64,000 nt of DNA from NCBI GenBank assembly GCA_965204705.1, contig OZ242006.1, positions 2,356,001 to 2,420,000 on the forward strand, read 5' to 3'. Below are positions 24,813-34,244 of the stretch, one piece after another. This DNA comes from Bin5 sp965204705 (GTDB taxonomy: Bacteria; Chloroflexota; Anaerolineae; Caldilineales; Caldilineaceae). The notes beneath the pieces were generated by a model. That model did not search any database, was not told where the DNA came from, and was given only the letters and a program-made list of their open reading frames with translations. Numbering within the stretch: position 1 is the stretch's first letter; each line of letters starts with the position of its first letter. The position numbers and the translations under genes were made by a program.

Positions 24813-26438
24813 ATGCTTTCCGGCCTGATGATGGACTATCAGCTCACGATCGACCGCGTGCTGGAGCACGGGAATCGCCTCTTTCCCTCCAAGCAGATAA
24901 AGACCAAGCTGCCCGACGGGTCGCTCCACAAATACGGCTATCGCGACCTTTACACGCGAGTGAAGCGGCTATGCAATGTGCTTGAGGGGCTAGGGGTGGA
25001 GCCAGGGGACCGGGTCGGCACCTTTGCATGGAACAATTTCCAGCATGTTGAACTGTACTTTGCCGCACCCGGCGCGGGGGCGGTTGTGCACACGTTGAAC
25101 ATCCGCCTCTTTCCGGACCAGTTGGCCTATATCATCAATCACGCCGAGGACAAGGTGATTTTCATCGACGCCACCCTGCTACCACTTCTTGAGCCTCTGG
25201 CCGGAAAAATCGACGGGGTCGAGCATTTCGTCGTTTTCAACGGGCCCGACAGTGGCGCGGCGGACGGTCTGGGCGGCCAGGTCCATGAATACGAAACCCT
25301 TATGTCGGACGCCGACGACGAGTACAGCTGGCGGGTTGAGGGGGAGAATCAGGCCATGGGGCTCTGTTACACGAGCGGCACCACAGGTCATCCCAAGGGC
25401 GCGCTCTACAGCCACCGCTCAATGTATCTGCACACAGTGGGGTCCTGCCAGGCGGCCGCCGTCGGTCTGACCGAGAACGACGTGGTCATGCCGGTCGTTC
25501 CCCAATTCCATGCCATGGCATGGGGCCTGCCTTACGCTGCCGTAAACGTCGGCGCAGGCTTGGTCCTGCCCGGCCCGCACATGCAGCCCGGCGCGCTGGC
25601 CGAGCTGATCGAATCGGAGCGAGTAACTGTGGCGGCTGGGGTGCCGACCATCTGGAACGGGCTGTATCACGACCTGAAGCAGAACCCGCGCGACATTTCG
25701 TGTATCAGGGCACTGGTAGTGGGCGGTTCTGCCATGCCCCGCGCTCTCATTGAGGCCTACGAGAAGGAGCTGGGGGTGAACGTCGTGCACGCCTGGGGAA
25801 TGACCGAGATGTCGCCGCTTGGAACTGTATCCAAGCTCCTTAGCCACCACACAGATCTTACTCAGGATGAGATCTGGGATGTCAAGGCCCGTCAGGGCTA
25901 TCCGATCTCCGGGGTCGAGATGCGAATCGTCAACGAGGAGGGTGAAGAGTTGCCCTGGGACGGGGAGACGTTCGGCGAACTGCAGGTGCGCGGGCCTTGG
26001 GTCGCTAGGGCGTACTTCAAATTGGAGGGCGGAGAAGACAGTTTTACCGAAGACGGCTGGTTCTGCACCGGAGACGTAGTAACTGTCACCCCGGACGGCT
26101 TCATGACAATTACCGACCGTACCAAAGACCTCGTGCGCAGCGGAGGAGAGTGGATCTCGTCGGTTGAGCTGGAGAACCTTCTGATGGCCCACCCGCAAGT
26201 GCTGGAGGCCGCCGTGATCGCCGTGCCCAATGAGCGGTGGTATGAGCGGCCCTTGGCGGTTGTCGTGCCCACGGGCGATGGCGAACTGCCCGACGAGGAT
26301 CAGCTAACCCATTTCCTCGAGCCTCAGGTTGCCAAGTGGTGGCTGCCGGATGGATATGAGTTTATTGATGAGATTCCGAAGACGGGGACCGGTAAGTTTG
26401 ACAAAAAAGTACTGCGCGAGCGATTCAAAGGCGCTTAG
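24813..26438 (+). CDS. Fatty-acid--CoA ligase (AMP-dependent synthetase family)
   Basis: A 541-residue adenylating enzyme that activates a medium- or long-chain fatty acid to acyl-CoA. Motifs in order: the P-loop YTSGTTGHPKGALYSHRS, VPQFHAMAWGLPY, the AMP-binding GMTEMSPLGT, DGWFCTGDVV (catalytic Asp), ITDRTKDLVRSGGEWISS (hinge), and the C-terminal catalytic Lys in PKTGTGKFDKKVLRERF. The N-terminus (MLSGLMMDYQLTIDRVLEHG) matches the AlkK/medium-chain group. It forms a probable catabolic pair with the upstream dehydrogenase. No anomalies. Confidence 0.93.
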   Translation: MLSGLMMDYQLTIDRVLEHGNRLFPSKQIKTKLPDGSLHKYGYRDLYTRVKRLCNVLEGLGVEPGDRVGTFAWNNFQHVELYFAAPGAGAVVHTLNIRLFPDQLAYIINHAEDKVIFIDATLLPLLEPLAGKIDGVEHFVVFNGPDSGAADGLGGQVHEYETLMSDADDEYSWRVEGENQAMGLCYTSGTTGHPKGALYSHRSMYLHTVGSCQAAAVGLTENDVVMPVVPQFHAMAWGLPYAAVNVGAGLVLPGPHMQPGALAELIESERVTVAAGVPTIWNGLYHDLKQNPRDISCIRALVVGGSAMPRALIEAYEKELGVNVVHAWGMTEMSPLGTVSKLLSHHTDLTQDEIWDVKARQGYPISGVEMRIVNEEGEELPWDGETFGELQVRGPWVARAYFKLEGGEDSFTEDGWFCTGDVVTVTPDGFMTITDRTKDLVRSGGEWISSVELENLLMAHPQVLEAAVIAVPNERWYERPLAVVVPTGDGELPDEDQLTHFLEPQVAKWWLPDGYEFIDEIPKTGTGKFDKKVLRERFKGA

Positions 26439-26653
26439 TGGCGACGGCCTGTAGCAGACATATTGGACTGTCTGACGAATAGTCTGAAGCAGATAAGAGT
26501 GGCGGAGCCGCGAAGGACACCCCTTCCGGTCCGCTGAGATCTCCTGCAGTGCTCAAATATGTTTCAAAGGATTGAAGCCCTTCCACTTCGGTCCTGCCTC
26601 GTCCCACGAATCTTCAGTTCCTCTGAACTTCACTTCTTCAAAGCAGTAACAGA

Positions 26654-27520
26654 TCAGTGAGCACTGCTCCAGGCTTGGCGCAGCATCTCTATGCTCTTGG
26701 GCACGGCCGTGGCCGCGTCCTCCGCCCCTTCCATCTCGATGGAGCAGTAGCCGCGCCACCCGGCGTCGAGCAGGATGCGGAAGATGCGCGCATAGTCCAG
26801 ATCGAGCGTGTACCAGGAACCGCCTCCCGGGTAGGTCTTGGCGTGGGCCAGGCACACATGGGGTGCAATCCGTTCCATTGCCCCGTACATGTCCTCCTCG
26901 AAGAGGAAGTTGCCCATGTCAAGGATGGCCTGCAGCCAGGGCGAGTCAACTGTCTCGATGATGCGAACCATGTCATTCGCGAATGTGGTCAGGCCCCAGT
27001 GGTTTTCAAGCAACAGGAGCACGCCTCTCTTTTCGGCATGCGGCAGACACTGTTCAATCGCGTCAATTACCCAGCCGAAACCGTCATCCATCGTGAAGCC
27101 GTCCCACGGCTCAACCCATCCCTTCGCCTTGATCAGATCGTCAAAACTGCCCTCTTTCCGGAAGCCGCCCGAGTTAACCCGGATCGACGGGATGCCCATT
27201 TCGTGGGCCAGGTCGATGCAGCGTAGCGTGTGGTCAATGTGCTGCTGGCGAATAGCTGGATCGTCGTGGACAAAGTCCTGGTGAATAGACAGGTTGTAAA
27301 GGTCCAGGCCCACAGTGAATGCGTGCAGTTTGAGCTTCTGCAGGTAGGCGTTATCTTCCGATTCCATCTGGCGATGCAGGATTTCAACCCCTGAGAGACC
27401 AAGCTCCGCTGCGGCGTCAAGCACCGACTCGATCGACGTCTTCTCCGGAGTGAAGTGCCAGTATGAGTATGTAGAGGTGCCGAGGCGGAGGCCGTTGGCG
27501 CCGTTCCGGCTGGAGGTCAT
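26654..27520 (-). CDS. Sugar phosphate isomerase/epimerase family TIM barrel
   Basis: A 288-residue TIM-barrel protein of the xylose-isomerase-like/AP-endonuclease-2 family. Metal-site residues are seen as LSGVEILHRQME (Glu), LLLENHWGLT (Glu, His), AILDMGNFLFEEDM (Asp), LAHAKTYPGGG (His) and YCSIEMEGAED (Glu). Substrate unknown. ATG 27520 was chosen because GGGAG lies 7 bases upstream; the open frame continues far upstream but without homology. It is the last gene of the minus-strand amino-acid run, 49 bases after ilvD, and may be cotranscribed although its job is not obviously related. The region to 26439 shows no clear terminator. Confidence 0.85.
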   Translation of the reverse strand: MTSSRNGANGLRLGTSTYSYWHFTPEKTSIESVLDAAAELGLSGVEILHRQMESEDNAYLQKLKLHAFTVGLDLYNLSIHQDFVHDDPAIRQQHIDHTLRCIDLAHEMGIPSIRVNSGGFRKEGSFDDLIKAKGWVEPWDGFTMDDGFGWVIDAIEQCLPHAEKRGVLLLLENHWGLTTFANDMVRIIETVDSPWLQAILDMGNFLFEEDMYGAMERIAPHVCLAHAKTYPGGGSWYTLDLDYARIFRILLDAGWRGYCSIEMEGAEDAATAVPKSIEMLRQAWSSAH

Positions 27521-27569
27521 GGGTATTCTCCCGTTCGTTTCTCGACTGTGATGGCGGCGGCGTCTCTGA

Positions 27570-29279
27570 TCAGCCGTCGGTGACGCATCCTTCAGAGGCG
27601 CTGGAAACCGTCTTGATGTACTTCCAGAGGACGCCGCTCTTGGCCTTGTATTCGGGCGCGTTCCAGGATAGGCGCCTGCGGTCAATTTCCTCCTCCGAAA
27701 CATCGAGAACAAGAGTATTGTTCTCAGCATCAATGGTGATTGTGTCCCCATTCTGCGCCAGCGCCAGCAGACCGCCCTCCTGTGCCTCGGGCGTAATGTG
27801 GCCCACAACGAAACCGTGGCTGCCGCCCGAAAATCGGCCGTCCGTAATGAGGGCGACATCCTGGCCCAAACCCTTGCCCATTATAGCCCCCGTGATGCTC
27901 AGCATCTCTCTCATGCCCGGCCCGCCTTTCGGTCCTTCGTAGCGGATGACAACCACATTTCCGGGCAGGACCTCGTCGCTCTCAATGCCCGCAAGGCAGT
28001 CCTCCTCCGAGTCGTAGCAGACGGCCGGGCCGCTGAAACGGACACCCTCTTTGCCTGTGATTTTGGCTACGGCGCCGGTCTCGGCCAGATTGCCGTAAAG
28101 GATCTGCAAGTGACCCGTCTCCTTGATTGGATTCCCGACCGGCAAAATGATCTTCTGGCCTTCGTCCAGGTCGGGGACCGACTCGAGGTTTTCGGCCAGC
28201 GTCCTGCCCGTGACCGTCATGCAGTCGCCGTGCAGGAAGCCTTCCCGAAGCAGCATCTTATGCACCCCCGGGACGCCGCCCACTTCATACAAGTCTTCCA
28301 TGACGAACTGTCCGCTGGGCTTCAGGTCGGCGAGGAGGGGAGTGCGATCGGAGATCTCCTGGAAATCGTCGATGGTCAGTTCGGCTTCGGTGGCCTTGGC
28401 GATGGCCAGCAGGTGGAGGACGGCGTTGGTCGAACCGCCGAGAATGACGGTGACCGTGATCGCGTTTTCGAAGGCTTCTCGTGTGAGAATATCCAGCGGC
28501 TTGAGATCCATTTCAAGCAGATTGCGGATGGCGGCGCCGGCCTCCAGGCACTCCTGCTGTTTGCCCTCACTGCTCGCGGGGTACGAAGAGGAGTAGGGGA
28601 GGCTCATGCCGAGCGACTCAATTGCAGAGGCCATGGTGTTGGCAGTATACATGCCGCCGCAGGCCCCCTCGCCGGGACAGGCGTTACGAAGGACCTCCCG
28701 CATCTGCTCCTCGTCTATGTCGGCTGCGAGGTACTGTCCGTAGGCTTCAAAGGCCGATATGATGTCCAGCTTCTGGACGCTGCCGTTGCCGGACGCCTCA
28801 AGATGGCCGGGCCGGATCGTTCCCCCATAGACCATAAGGCTGGGGCGGTTTACGCGCGCCATCGCCATGAGCACGCCGGGCATGTTCTTATCGCAACCGG
28901 GCAGAGAGATGTTGGCGTCGTACCACTGCGCGCGCATCACCGTCTCGATAGAGTCGGCGATGACATCTCTGCTCAATAGAGAGTATTTCATGCCTGCGGT
29001 ACCCATGGACATGCCGTCACTCACGCCGATGGTGTGGAATATGAGCCCAACCTGGTCGGCCTCCTCCACACCCTTCTTGACGCGACGGGCGAGGGCGTTG
29101 AGATGCATGTTACAAGTGTTGCCCTCCCATCCCATCGAGGCGATGCCAACCTGGGGCTTGTTCATGTCTTCGTCGCTCAGACCGACGCCATAAAGCATCG
29201 CCTGTGATCCCACCTGCGAAATCGTCTGCGTGAGGACACTGCTGTATCTGTTGAGTTTCTGACTGGTTGATACTGGCAT
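27570..29279 (-). CDS. ilvD: Dihydroxy-acid dehydratase
   Basis: A 569-residue Fe-S dehydratase of the IlvD/Edd family, near the usual IlvD length. It converts 2,3-dihydroxy-isovalerate or -3-methylvalerate to the keto acids of valine and isoleucine. Cluster-ligand cysteines are visible in SLPGCDKNMPGVLMAMAR, in EGACGGMYTANTM and in the early GNTCNMHL. The end carries ITDGRFSGGSHGFVVGHITPEA, a conserved active-site strand. ATG 29279 has AGGGAAGAG upstream. It follows cimA by 92 bases in the same run. Confidence 0.95.
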   Translation of the reverse strand: MPVSTSQKLNRYSSVLTQTISQVGSQAMLYGVGLSDEDMNKPQVGIASMGWEGNTCNMHLNALARRVKKGVEEADQVGLIFHTIGVSDGMSMGTAGMKYSLLSRDVIADSIETVMRAQWYDANISLPGCDKNMPGVLMAMARVNRPSLMVYGGTIRPGHLEASGNGSVQKLDIISAFEAYGQYLAADIDEEQMREVLRNACPGEGACGGMYTANTMASAIESLGMSLPYSSSYPASSEGKQQECLEAGAAIRNLLEMDLKPLDILTREAFENAITVTVILGGSTNAVLHLLAIAKATEAELTIDDFQEISDRTPLLADLKPSGQFVMEDLYEVGGVPGVHKMLLREGFLHGDCMTVTGRTLAENLESVPDLDEGQKIILPVGNPIKETGHLQILYGNLAETGAVAKITGKEGVRFSGPAVCYDSEEDCLAGIESDEVLPGNVVVIRYEGPKGGPGMREMLSITGAIMGKGLGQDVALITDGRFSGGSHGFVVGHITPEAQEGGLLALAQNGDTITIDAENNTLVLDVSEEEIDRRRLSWNAPEYKAKSGVLWKYIKTVSSASEGCVTDG

Positions 29280-29371
29280 GAGTTTCTCTTCCCTGTTGAT
29301 AGAATGGCCTGCTCTTGACCACTGAGAAGGGCGAGCCTCGGACAAAGAATTTGTCCAAGCGGTGCGAGCGC

Positions 29372-31132
29372 CTAACCGGAACTGGTGAATTCCTTGCTGC
29401 TGGAATCCCCGGCGAAAACCGGTGCGCTACCGGGTGCCGGTCGGTCGGCCGCCGCCCGCGGGTGATCGATGTCGGAGCCGCGCGCGGGCACCCCGGTCTC
29501 ACTGTGCGGGTCATAGGTGACGAGAAAGTACTCCACCGCGTCGGATATGGCCGTCCAACTGGCCTCAATTATGTTCGTGCTTGCGCCGACGGTGGTCCAG
29601 TTGCGTGCACCGTCCGAGCTTGTGATTAGCACGCGCACGGAGGCGCCTGTACCCTGATCGCTGTTAATGATACGAACCTTGTAGTCGAGAAGGTACATAC
29701 GGTCCAGATGCGGGAAGTGGCCCTGAATAGCCTTACGCAGCGCCAGCATCAGGGCGTTGACCGGCCCATTGCCCTCGGCCACTTCGTGAAAAATCCGGTC
29801 CCCCACTTCAGCCTTGATCGTCGCCTCCGACGAAAGGCCGCGCCCGGCGCGGTTCGCCACCGAAACGCTGTAGTCGATTAGGGAGAAGCTGGGCTGATAT
29901 CCTTCCTGCGACCGCCGCAGCATCAGGTCGACGCTGGCTTCAGCGCTTTCAAATTCGAATCCAATGTTCTCCAGCTCCTTGATCTGCTGAAGTACCGCCC
30001 GTTCCTTTTCCCTTGAGAGTCCTTCCACCCCGAACTCGTCCGCTTTGATCGCGATGTTGTCCTTGCCGCTGAGTTCGCTGACGAGGACGCGGGTCTGGTT
30101 TCCCAGCCGGTCGGGGTCAACGTGCTGGTAACTGTCGACGTTCTTGAGAACCGCGTTGACATGAGTGCCGCCCTTATGGGCGAACGCGCTCTGGCCGACA
30201 AAGGGCTGATGCGTATTGGGCCGCAGATTAGCGAGCTCGTTGACGTAGTGGCTGAGTTCGGTCAGGTGAGTCAGCTTATCGTCCGAGACTAGCTCGTAAC
30301 CCATTTTGAGCTGCATGTTTGCGATTATGCTGACGAGGTTGGCATTGCCGCAGCGCTCGCCATACCCGTTCACCGTGCCCTGCACGTGCGTACAGCCGTT
30401 GCGGACCGCCTCCAGCGAGTTGGCCACCCCAGTGTCGCTGTCATTGTGGGCGTGAATGCCGAGTACAATTCCACCAGGGGGCCGGGGGGAGCTGCCATTG
30501 CTGTTTCCGTCTGCTGCTGTAAATGCGAGGGCAGCAGTCAGATCCTGGTGAACGGCGCCTACGATTTCGCCGATCTCCCAGGCGAGCGTGCCGCCGTTTG
30601 TGTCGCAGAGTACGATGCAGCTGGCGCCGCCGATCACTGCCTGCCTGAGGGTCTCCAGCGCGTATTCCGGGTTCTCTTTGTAACCGTCGAAGAAGTGCTC
30701 GGCGTCGTAAATCACTTCACGGCCATGCTGGGCGATATAGGCCACCGACTCGCGAATCATGCGCAGGTTTTCTTCCGGTGTAGCCTGCAGGACATCGCGC
30801 ACGTGCAGGTCCCAACTCTTTCCGAAGAGTGAGACCACCGGGGTGTTGGCCTCCAAAAGCAACTGGATCTGCGGGTCGTCAGCAGGGTCGGTGTCCCGTC
30901 TGCAGGTGGAGCCGAAAGCGGTCAGTTGGGCGTGTTTGAGCGCCAGTTCGCTCGCCGCCCGTTCAAAGAACTCCATATCTTTCGGATTGGAGCCGGGCCA
31001 GCCGCCCTCGATGTAGTCAATGCCGAACTCGTCCAGGCGAGCGGCGATACGCAGTTTGTCGTCGCAGCTGAGTGAGACGCCTTCGGCCTGTGTTCCGTCG
31101 CGTAATGTCGTATCAAATAGTTGTATCTTCAC
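29372..31132 (-). CDS. cimA: (R)-citramalate synthase
   Basis: A 586-residue DRE-TIM enzyme of the CimA branch, which condenses pyruvate and acetyl-CoA to (R)-citramalate and so opens a threonine-independent route to isoleucine. The motif DTTLRDGTQAEGVS carries the catalytic Arg/Asp; GIDYIEGGWPGSNPKD is diagnostic of CimA rather than LeuA or NifV; GIHAHNDSDTGVANS and HVQGTVNGYGERCGNANL follow. The last ~100 residues form the regulatory LeuA-dimer domain (isoleucine feedback is known in the family), then a low-complexity Pro/Ala tail of about 25 residues. GTG 31132 gives the usual family start and has GGAG 10 bases upstream; TTG 31147 would add five residues. Confidence 0.92.
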   Translation of the reverse strand: MKIQLFDTTLRDGTQAEGVSLSCDDKLRIAARLDEFGIDYIEGGWPGSNPKDMEFFERAASELALKHAQLTAFGSTCRRDTDPADDPQIQLLLEANTPVVSLFGKSWDLHVRDVLQATPEENLRMIRESVAYIAQHGREVIYDAEHFFDGYKENPEYALETLRQAVIGGASCIVLCDTNGGTLAWEIGEIVGAVHQDLTAALAFTAADGNSNGSSPRPPGGIVLGIHAHNDSDTGVANSLEAVRNGCTHVQGTVNGYGERCGNANLVSIIANMQLKMGYELVSDDKLTHLTELSHYVNELANLRPNTHQPFVGQSAFAHKGGTHVNAVLKNVDSYQHVDPDRLGNQTRVLVSELSGKDNIAIKADEFGVEGLSREKERAVLQQIKELENIGFEFESAEASVDLMLRRSQEGYQPSFSLIDYSVSVANRAGRGLSSEATIKAEVGDRIFHEVAEGNGPVNALMLALRKAIQGHFPHLDRMYLLDYKVRIINSDQGTGASVRVLITSSDGARNWTTVGASTNIIEASWTAISDAVEYFLVTYDPHSETGVPARGSDIDHPRAAADRPAPGSAPVFAGDSSSKEFTSSG

Positions 31133-31207
31133 GCCATAAGACTCCAATGCAATTCAATCTTCTTCAAGGCCGCCAGACCTGCCCCCTGTTCAGCAAACCC
31201 GGCCGGG

Positions 31208-34129
31208 TCAGCCCGTTGCCTGGAGACCGGCGGCGATTCCGTTTATCGACAGCAGGATTGCCTGTCTCAACCGGGGGTCTTCCCCGTTTCCGTCGCGATC
31301 AGCCTTATCGTCTTTCGTTATCTGTTCAGCGGAGGTCCGCTGCTTGTTGAGAAGTGCGACCTGAATGTAGTTGAGCGGATCGACATAGGGATTGCGCAAA
31401 TTGATGCTGCGCTGGAGCCAGGGCTCATTGTCAAGGAGGGCAGCCTGGCCTGTAATTCCCAATATGAGGCGCTCAGTGCGCTGAAACTCCTCCATGATCT
31501 CTCCGAAGATTGAGATCCGGGTCGATGTACCGGCCAGCGACGCGTACAGGGCGGCGATGGTCATGTCGGCTCTACGCATGGAGAGTTGGGCTCTGTCTAT
31601 AACTGTGCGAAAAAAGGGCCAATTGCCGTACATTTCCCGCAGTGCCGCCATCTGCTGCGAGCTTTCCGAGGAGAGGCCTGTGCCCAGGCCAAACCAGCCC
31701 GGCAAATTAACCCGGCTCTGCGTCCAGGAGAAAACCCAGGGAATGGCGCGCAGGTCTGAGATGTCGGCGGTCTGGCGGCGTTTTGCCGGACGCGAACCGA
31801 TATTCATTTGCGCCAGCTGTTCAATCGGTGTCGCCTCGTGAAAATAGTTCAGAAAGGCGGGATTCTCCACCAGGGAGCGGTATTTCTTCTCGGAGAGCTC
31901 GCTGGCTTCTTCAAGAATGCCGGCCCAGCCTTCGTCCCAAACGTGCGGATCGCCTTCACTACTCCCTTCGATTGCCGGGCTCTCGTGAAGAGTCTCGCAA
32001 CTGGCGATCAGGACGGCGTTGACGAGCTGTTCCAGATGTCGCTTCGCGATGACCCGGTTACTGTAACGAGCGCTGATTACTTCGCCCTGTTCCGTAATCT
32101 TGATTCGACCCTGGACCGACCCGGGCGGCTGGGCGAGGATAGCGCGATTGGCCGGTCCCCCGCCGCGTCCGATCGAGCCGCCGCGACCGTGGAACAGTGT
32201 GATTTTTACACTGTTTGCCTTGCAGGTCTGCGCCAGCCTTTCCTGGGCCTGGTAAAGGGACCAGCTCGAGCGCAGGTATCCGCCGTCCTTGTTTGAATCG
32301 CTGTACCCGATCATGATTTCCTGGCGATTGCCTCTCTGGGCCAGGTGTTCGCGGTAAATCGGCGTCTCGAAGAGCGCACGCATGATCTCAGGTGCACGGA
32401 CAAGATCTTCGATGGTCTCGAAAAGAGGTGCAATCTCGATCTTTCCGAAGAGGCCCGCGTCCTTGGCCAGAAGCAGCACTTCCAGGATATGGCTGACCGA
32501 GGTCGTGAAGCTGATGATGTATGCGCCAATGGCCTCGGGCGCGATGCGCTCGTGGGCTTGGCGGACAAGTCGAAAGAGAGCAACAGTTTCGTTGGTGTCG
32601 TCACTGTACTGCAGGCGGGCGGTCAGCGGGCGGGGACTTTGGATCTCGTCCACCAGTAGGCGCGTCTTCTCCTCCTCCGAAAGGTCTAAGTAATCAAAAC
32701 TACTGTCATGAGGCCGGTAATAGCTGTTCAACAGCTCGGCAACGGCTTCGCGGTGGCGGTCGGAGTGTTGGCGAATGTCCATCGAGGCCAGATGGAAGCC
32801 AAATATACGGGCCTGTTGGACCAGGCGTGCGAAGCGCCCTTCGGCAAGCTTGTCCCCCTTATTCTGGCGCAGACTTTGCTGGATCAACTCCAGGTCCGCG
32901 ATGAATTCGCCGGCGTTGCTGTAGGCCCAGGAGTCTGGTCTTTGGGCGTGCCAGGCTTCCCTGTTCAGTGCCAGCGTTGCACCGAGCCGCCTGTAGATCA
33001 GAATCATTTTCTGACGGTATGGCTCGAGTGAGAAGCGATCTAGACGGGCCTTGTCGCTCTGGGGGGCCCGTTCCAGGTCCTGGGCGAGGCTGTCAAGAAA
33101 CGTCCGCGAAAACGTGCCGCGCGTGTGCGCAACACTGAGATGGCCGTACATGCCAACAACGGTACGGCGGTAGAGTTCCAGCGCCTGCTGCTTCTGCTGC
33201 CGCAGTGCGTCCTCCGTGACCGCCTGGGTGACGAAGGGATTCCCGTCCCGGTCGCCGCCAATCCAGGATCCGTAGCGCAAGAAGGTAGGCAAGCCGCCTC
33301 CTGCCCCGGTTCCGTCTTTACCACTGAGATATTGCGGGTACTCCCGCCTCAGCGCCCGTTCTAATTCGCCGTAAATTTCGGGCAAGAGATCGAAGAGCGT
33401 GGTATCGAAAAAGTAAAGTCCCTCGCGGACCTCGTCCAAAACATCAGGGCGCCGATTTCTGTTCACGTCGCTCTGCCAAAGTGAGACTACGATCTCGCGG
33501 ATCTGATTCCAGCTCTGATCCTTCTCGCTGGGCAGCAGAACGTGTGCATCGAGTTCGCGCAGCAGTCGGGTCAAGTCCAGCAGTTTAAGGAGGATTGTTC
33601 GGCGTTTGGCCTCGGTTGGGTGGGCCGTAAAAACCGGCTTGATCAGCATCTCATCGAGCAGCCGCCCCATTTCAGAAGGTGGCGTACCCCCTTTGCGCAG
33701 CCTCGTGACCGCCGCAGCGATCGTCTCGGGCATTTGCCGATCATTCTCTTCCGCCTCGGCGGTGCGCTGACGAATGACGCGCACGCGCTGCTGCTCTTCC
33801 GCCAGGTTAATGAGCTGGAAATAGGTCGTGAAGGCTTTCAACACGCCGAGCGTGCCGTCGAGGTCTCCGACCAGTTCGGCTGTCAGCCGCTCGATCTCCG
33901 CGCCGGCGGTCGGGTCTCCCTGTCGCTGGGCGCGCGTCAGGGCGCGTAACTCCTCGACTAGGTCGAAGATGGCTTGTCCCTCCTGCTCGACTATCGTTTC
34001 GCCGAGAAGGTTGCCAAGCTGGCGAACGGTCCAACGTAACCGGCGATCGGCGTTGGTTGGGGCCGATTCGTTGCCTCCAACCGATTCAACGCCTGTCTCG
34101 ATTTGCACCTGCTTGGGCCGAGTAGCCAT
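31208..34129 (-). CDS. ppc: Phosphoenolpyruvate carboxylase
   Basis: A 973-residue PEPC of normal length. It carboxylates PEP to oxaloacetate, replenishing the C4 pool. Catalytic-site motifs are visible: FTAHPTEAKRRTI (catalytic His), GGDRDGNPFVT, IGYSDSNKDGGYLRSSW and LFHGRGGSIGRGGGP (glycine-rich loop). The C-terminus, GIAAGLQATG, corresponds to the near-invariant QNTG end that closes the active site, with Ala for Asn. ATG 34129 was chosen at the start of similarity, with AGGA upstream. It sits between leuB and cimA on the same strand, 75 bases before cimA, an unusual partner for branched-chain genes. Confidence 0.95.
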   Translation of the reverse strand: MATRPKQVQIETGVESVGGNESAPTNADRRLRWTVRQLGNLLGETIVEQEGQAIFDLVEELRALTRAQRQGDPTAGAEIERLTAELVGDLDGTLGVLKAFTTYFQLINLAEEQQRVRVIRQRTAEAEENDRQMPETIAAAVTRLRKGGTPPSEMGRLLDEMLIKPVFTAHPTEAKRRTILLKLLDLTRLLRELDAHVLLPSEKDQSWNQIREIVVSLWQSDVNRNRRPDVLDEVREGLYFFDTTLFDLLPEIYGELERALRREYPQYLSGKDGTGAGGGLPTFLRYGSWIGGDRDGNPFVTQAVTEDALRQQKQQALELYRRTVVGMYGHLSVAHTRGTFSRTFLDSLAQDLERAPQSDKARLDRFSLEPYRQKMILIYRRLGATLALNREAWHAQRPDSWAYSNAGEFIADLELIQQSLRQNKGDKLAEGRFARLVQQARIFGFHLASMDIRQHSDRHREAVAELLNSYYRPHDSSFDYLDLSEEEKTRLLVDEIQSPRPLTARLQYSDDTNETVALFRLVRQAHERIAPEAIGAYIISFTTSVSHILEVLLLAKDAGLFGKIEIAPLFETIEDLVRAPEIMRALFETPIYREHLAQRGNRQEIMIGYSDSNKDGGYLRSSWSLYQAQERLAQTCKANSVKITLFHGRGGSIGRGGGPANRAILAQPPGSVQGRIKITEQGEVISARYSNRVIAKRHLEQLVNAVLIASCETLHESPAIEGSSEGDPHVWDEGWAGILEEASELSEKKYRSLVENPAFLNYFHEATPIEQLAQMNIGSRPAKRRQTADISDLRAIPWVFSWTQSRVNLPGWFGLGTGLSSESSQQMAALREMYGNWPFFRTVIDRAQLSMRRADMTIAALYASLAGTSTRISIFGEIMEEFQRTERLILGITGQAALLDNEPWLQRSINLRNPYVDPLNYIQVALLNKQRTSAEQITKDDKADRDGNGEDPRLRQAILLSINGIAAGLQATG

Positions 34130-34244
34130 CAAACAATTCCTACAGATACACCTGAAGCGGGCGCTCCTCAAATGATTGTCTTAAGTAAACAAAGTGGAGC
34201 ATCGCCAAGAGCTCAACTTCGCGCCGCCGGCGGCGAGCCCCCTG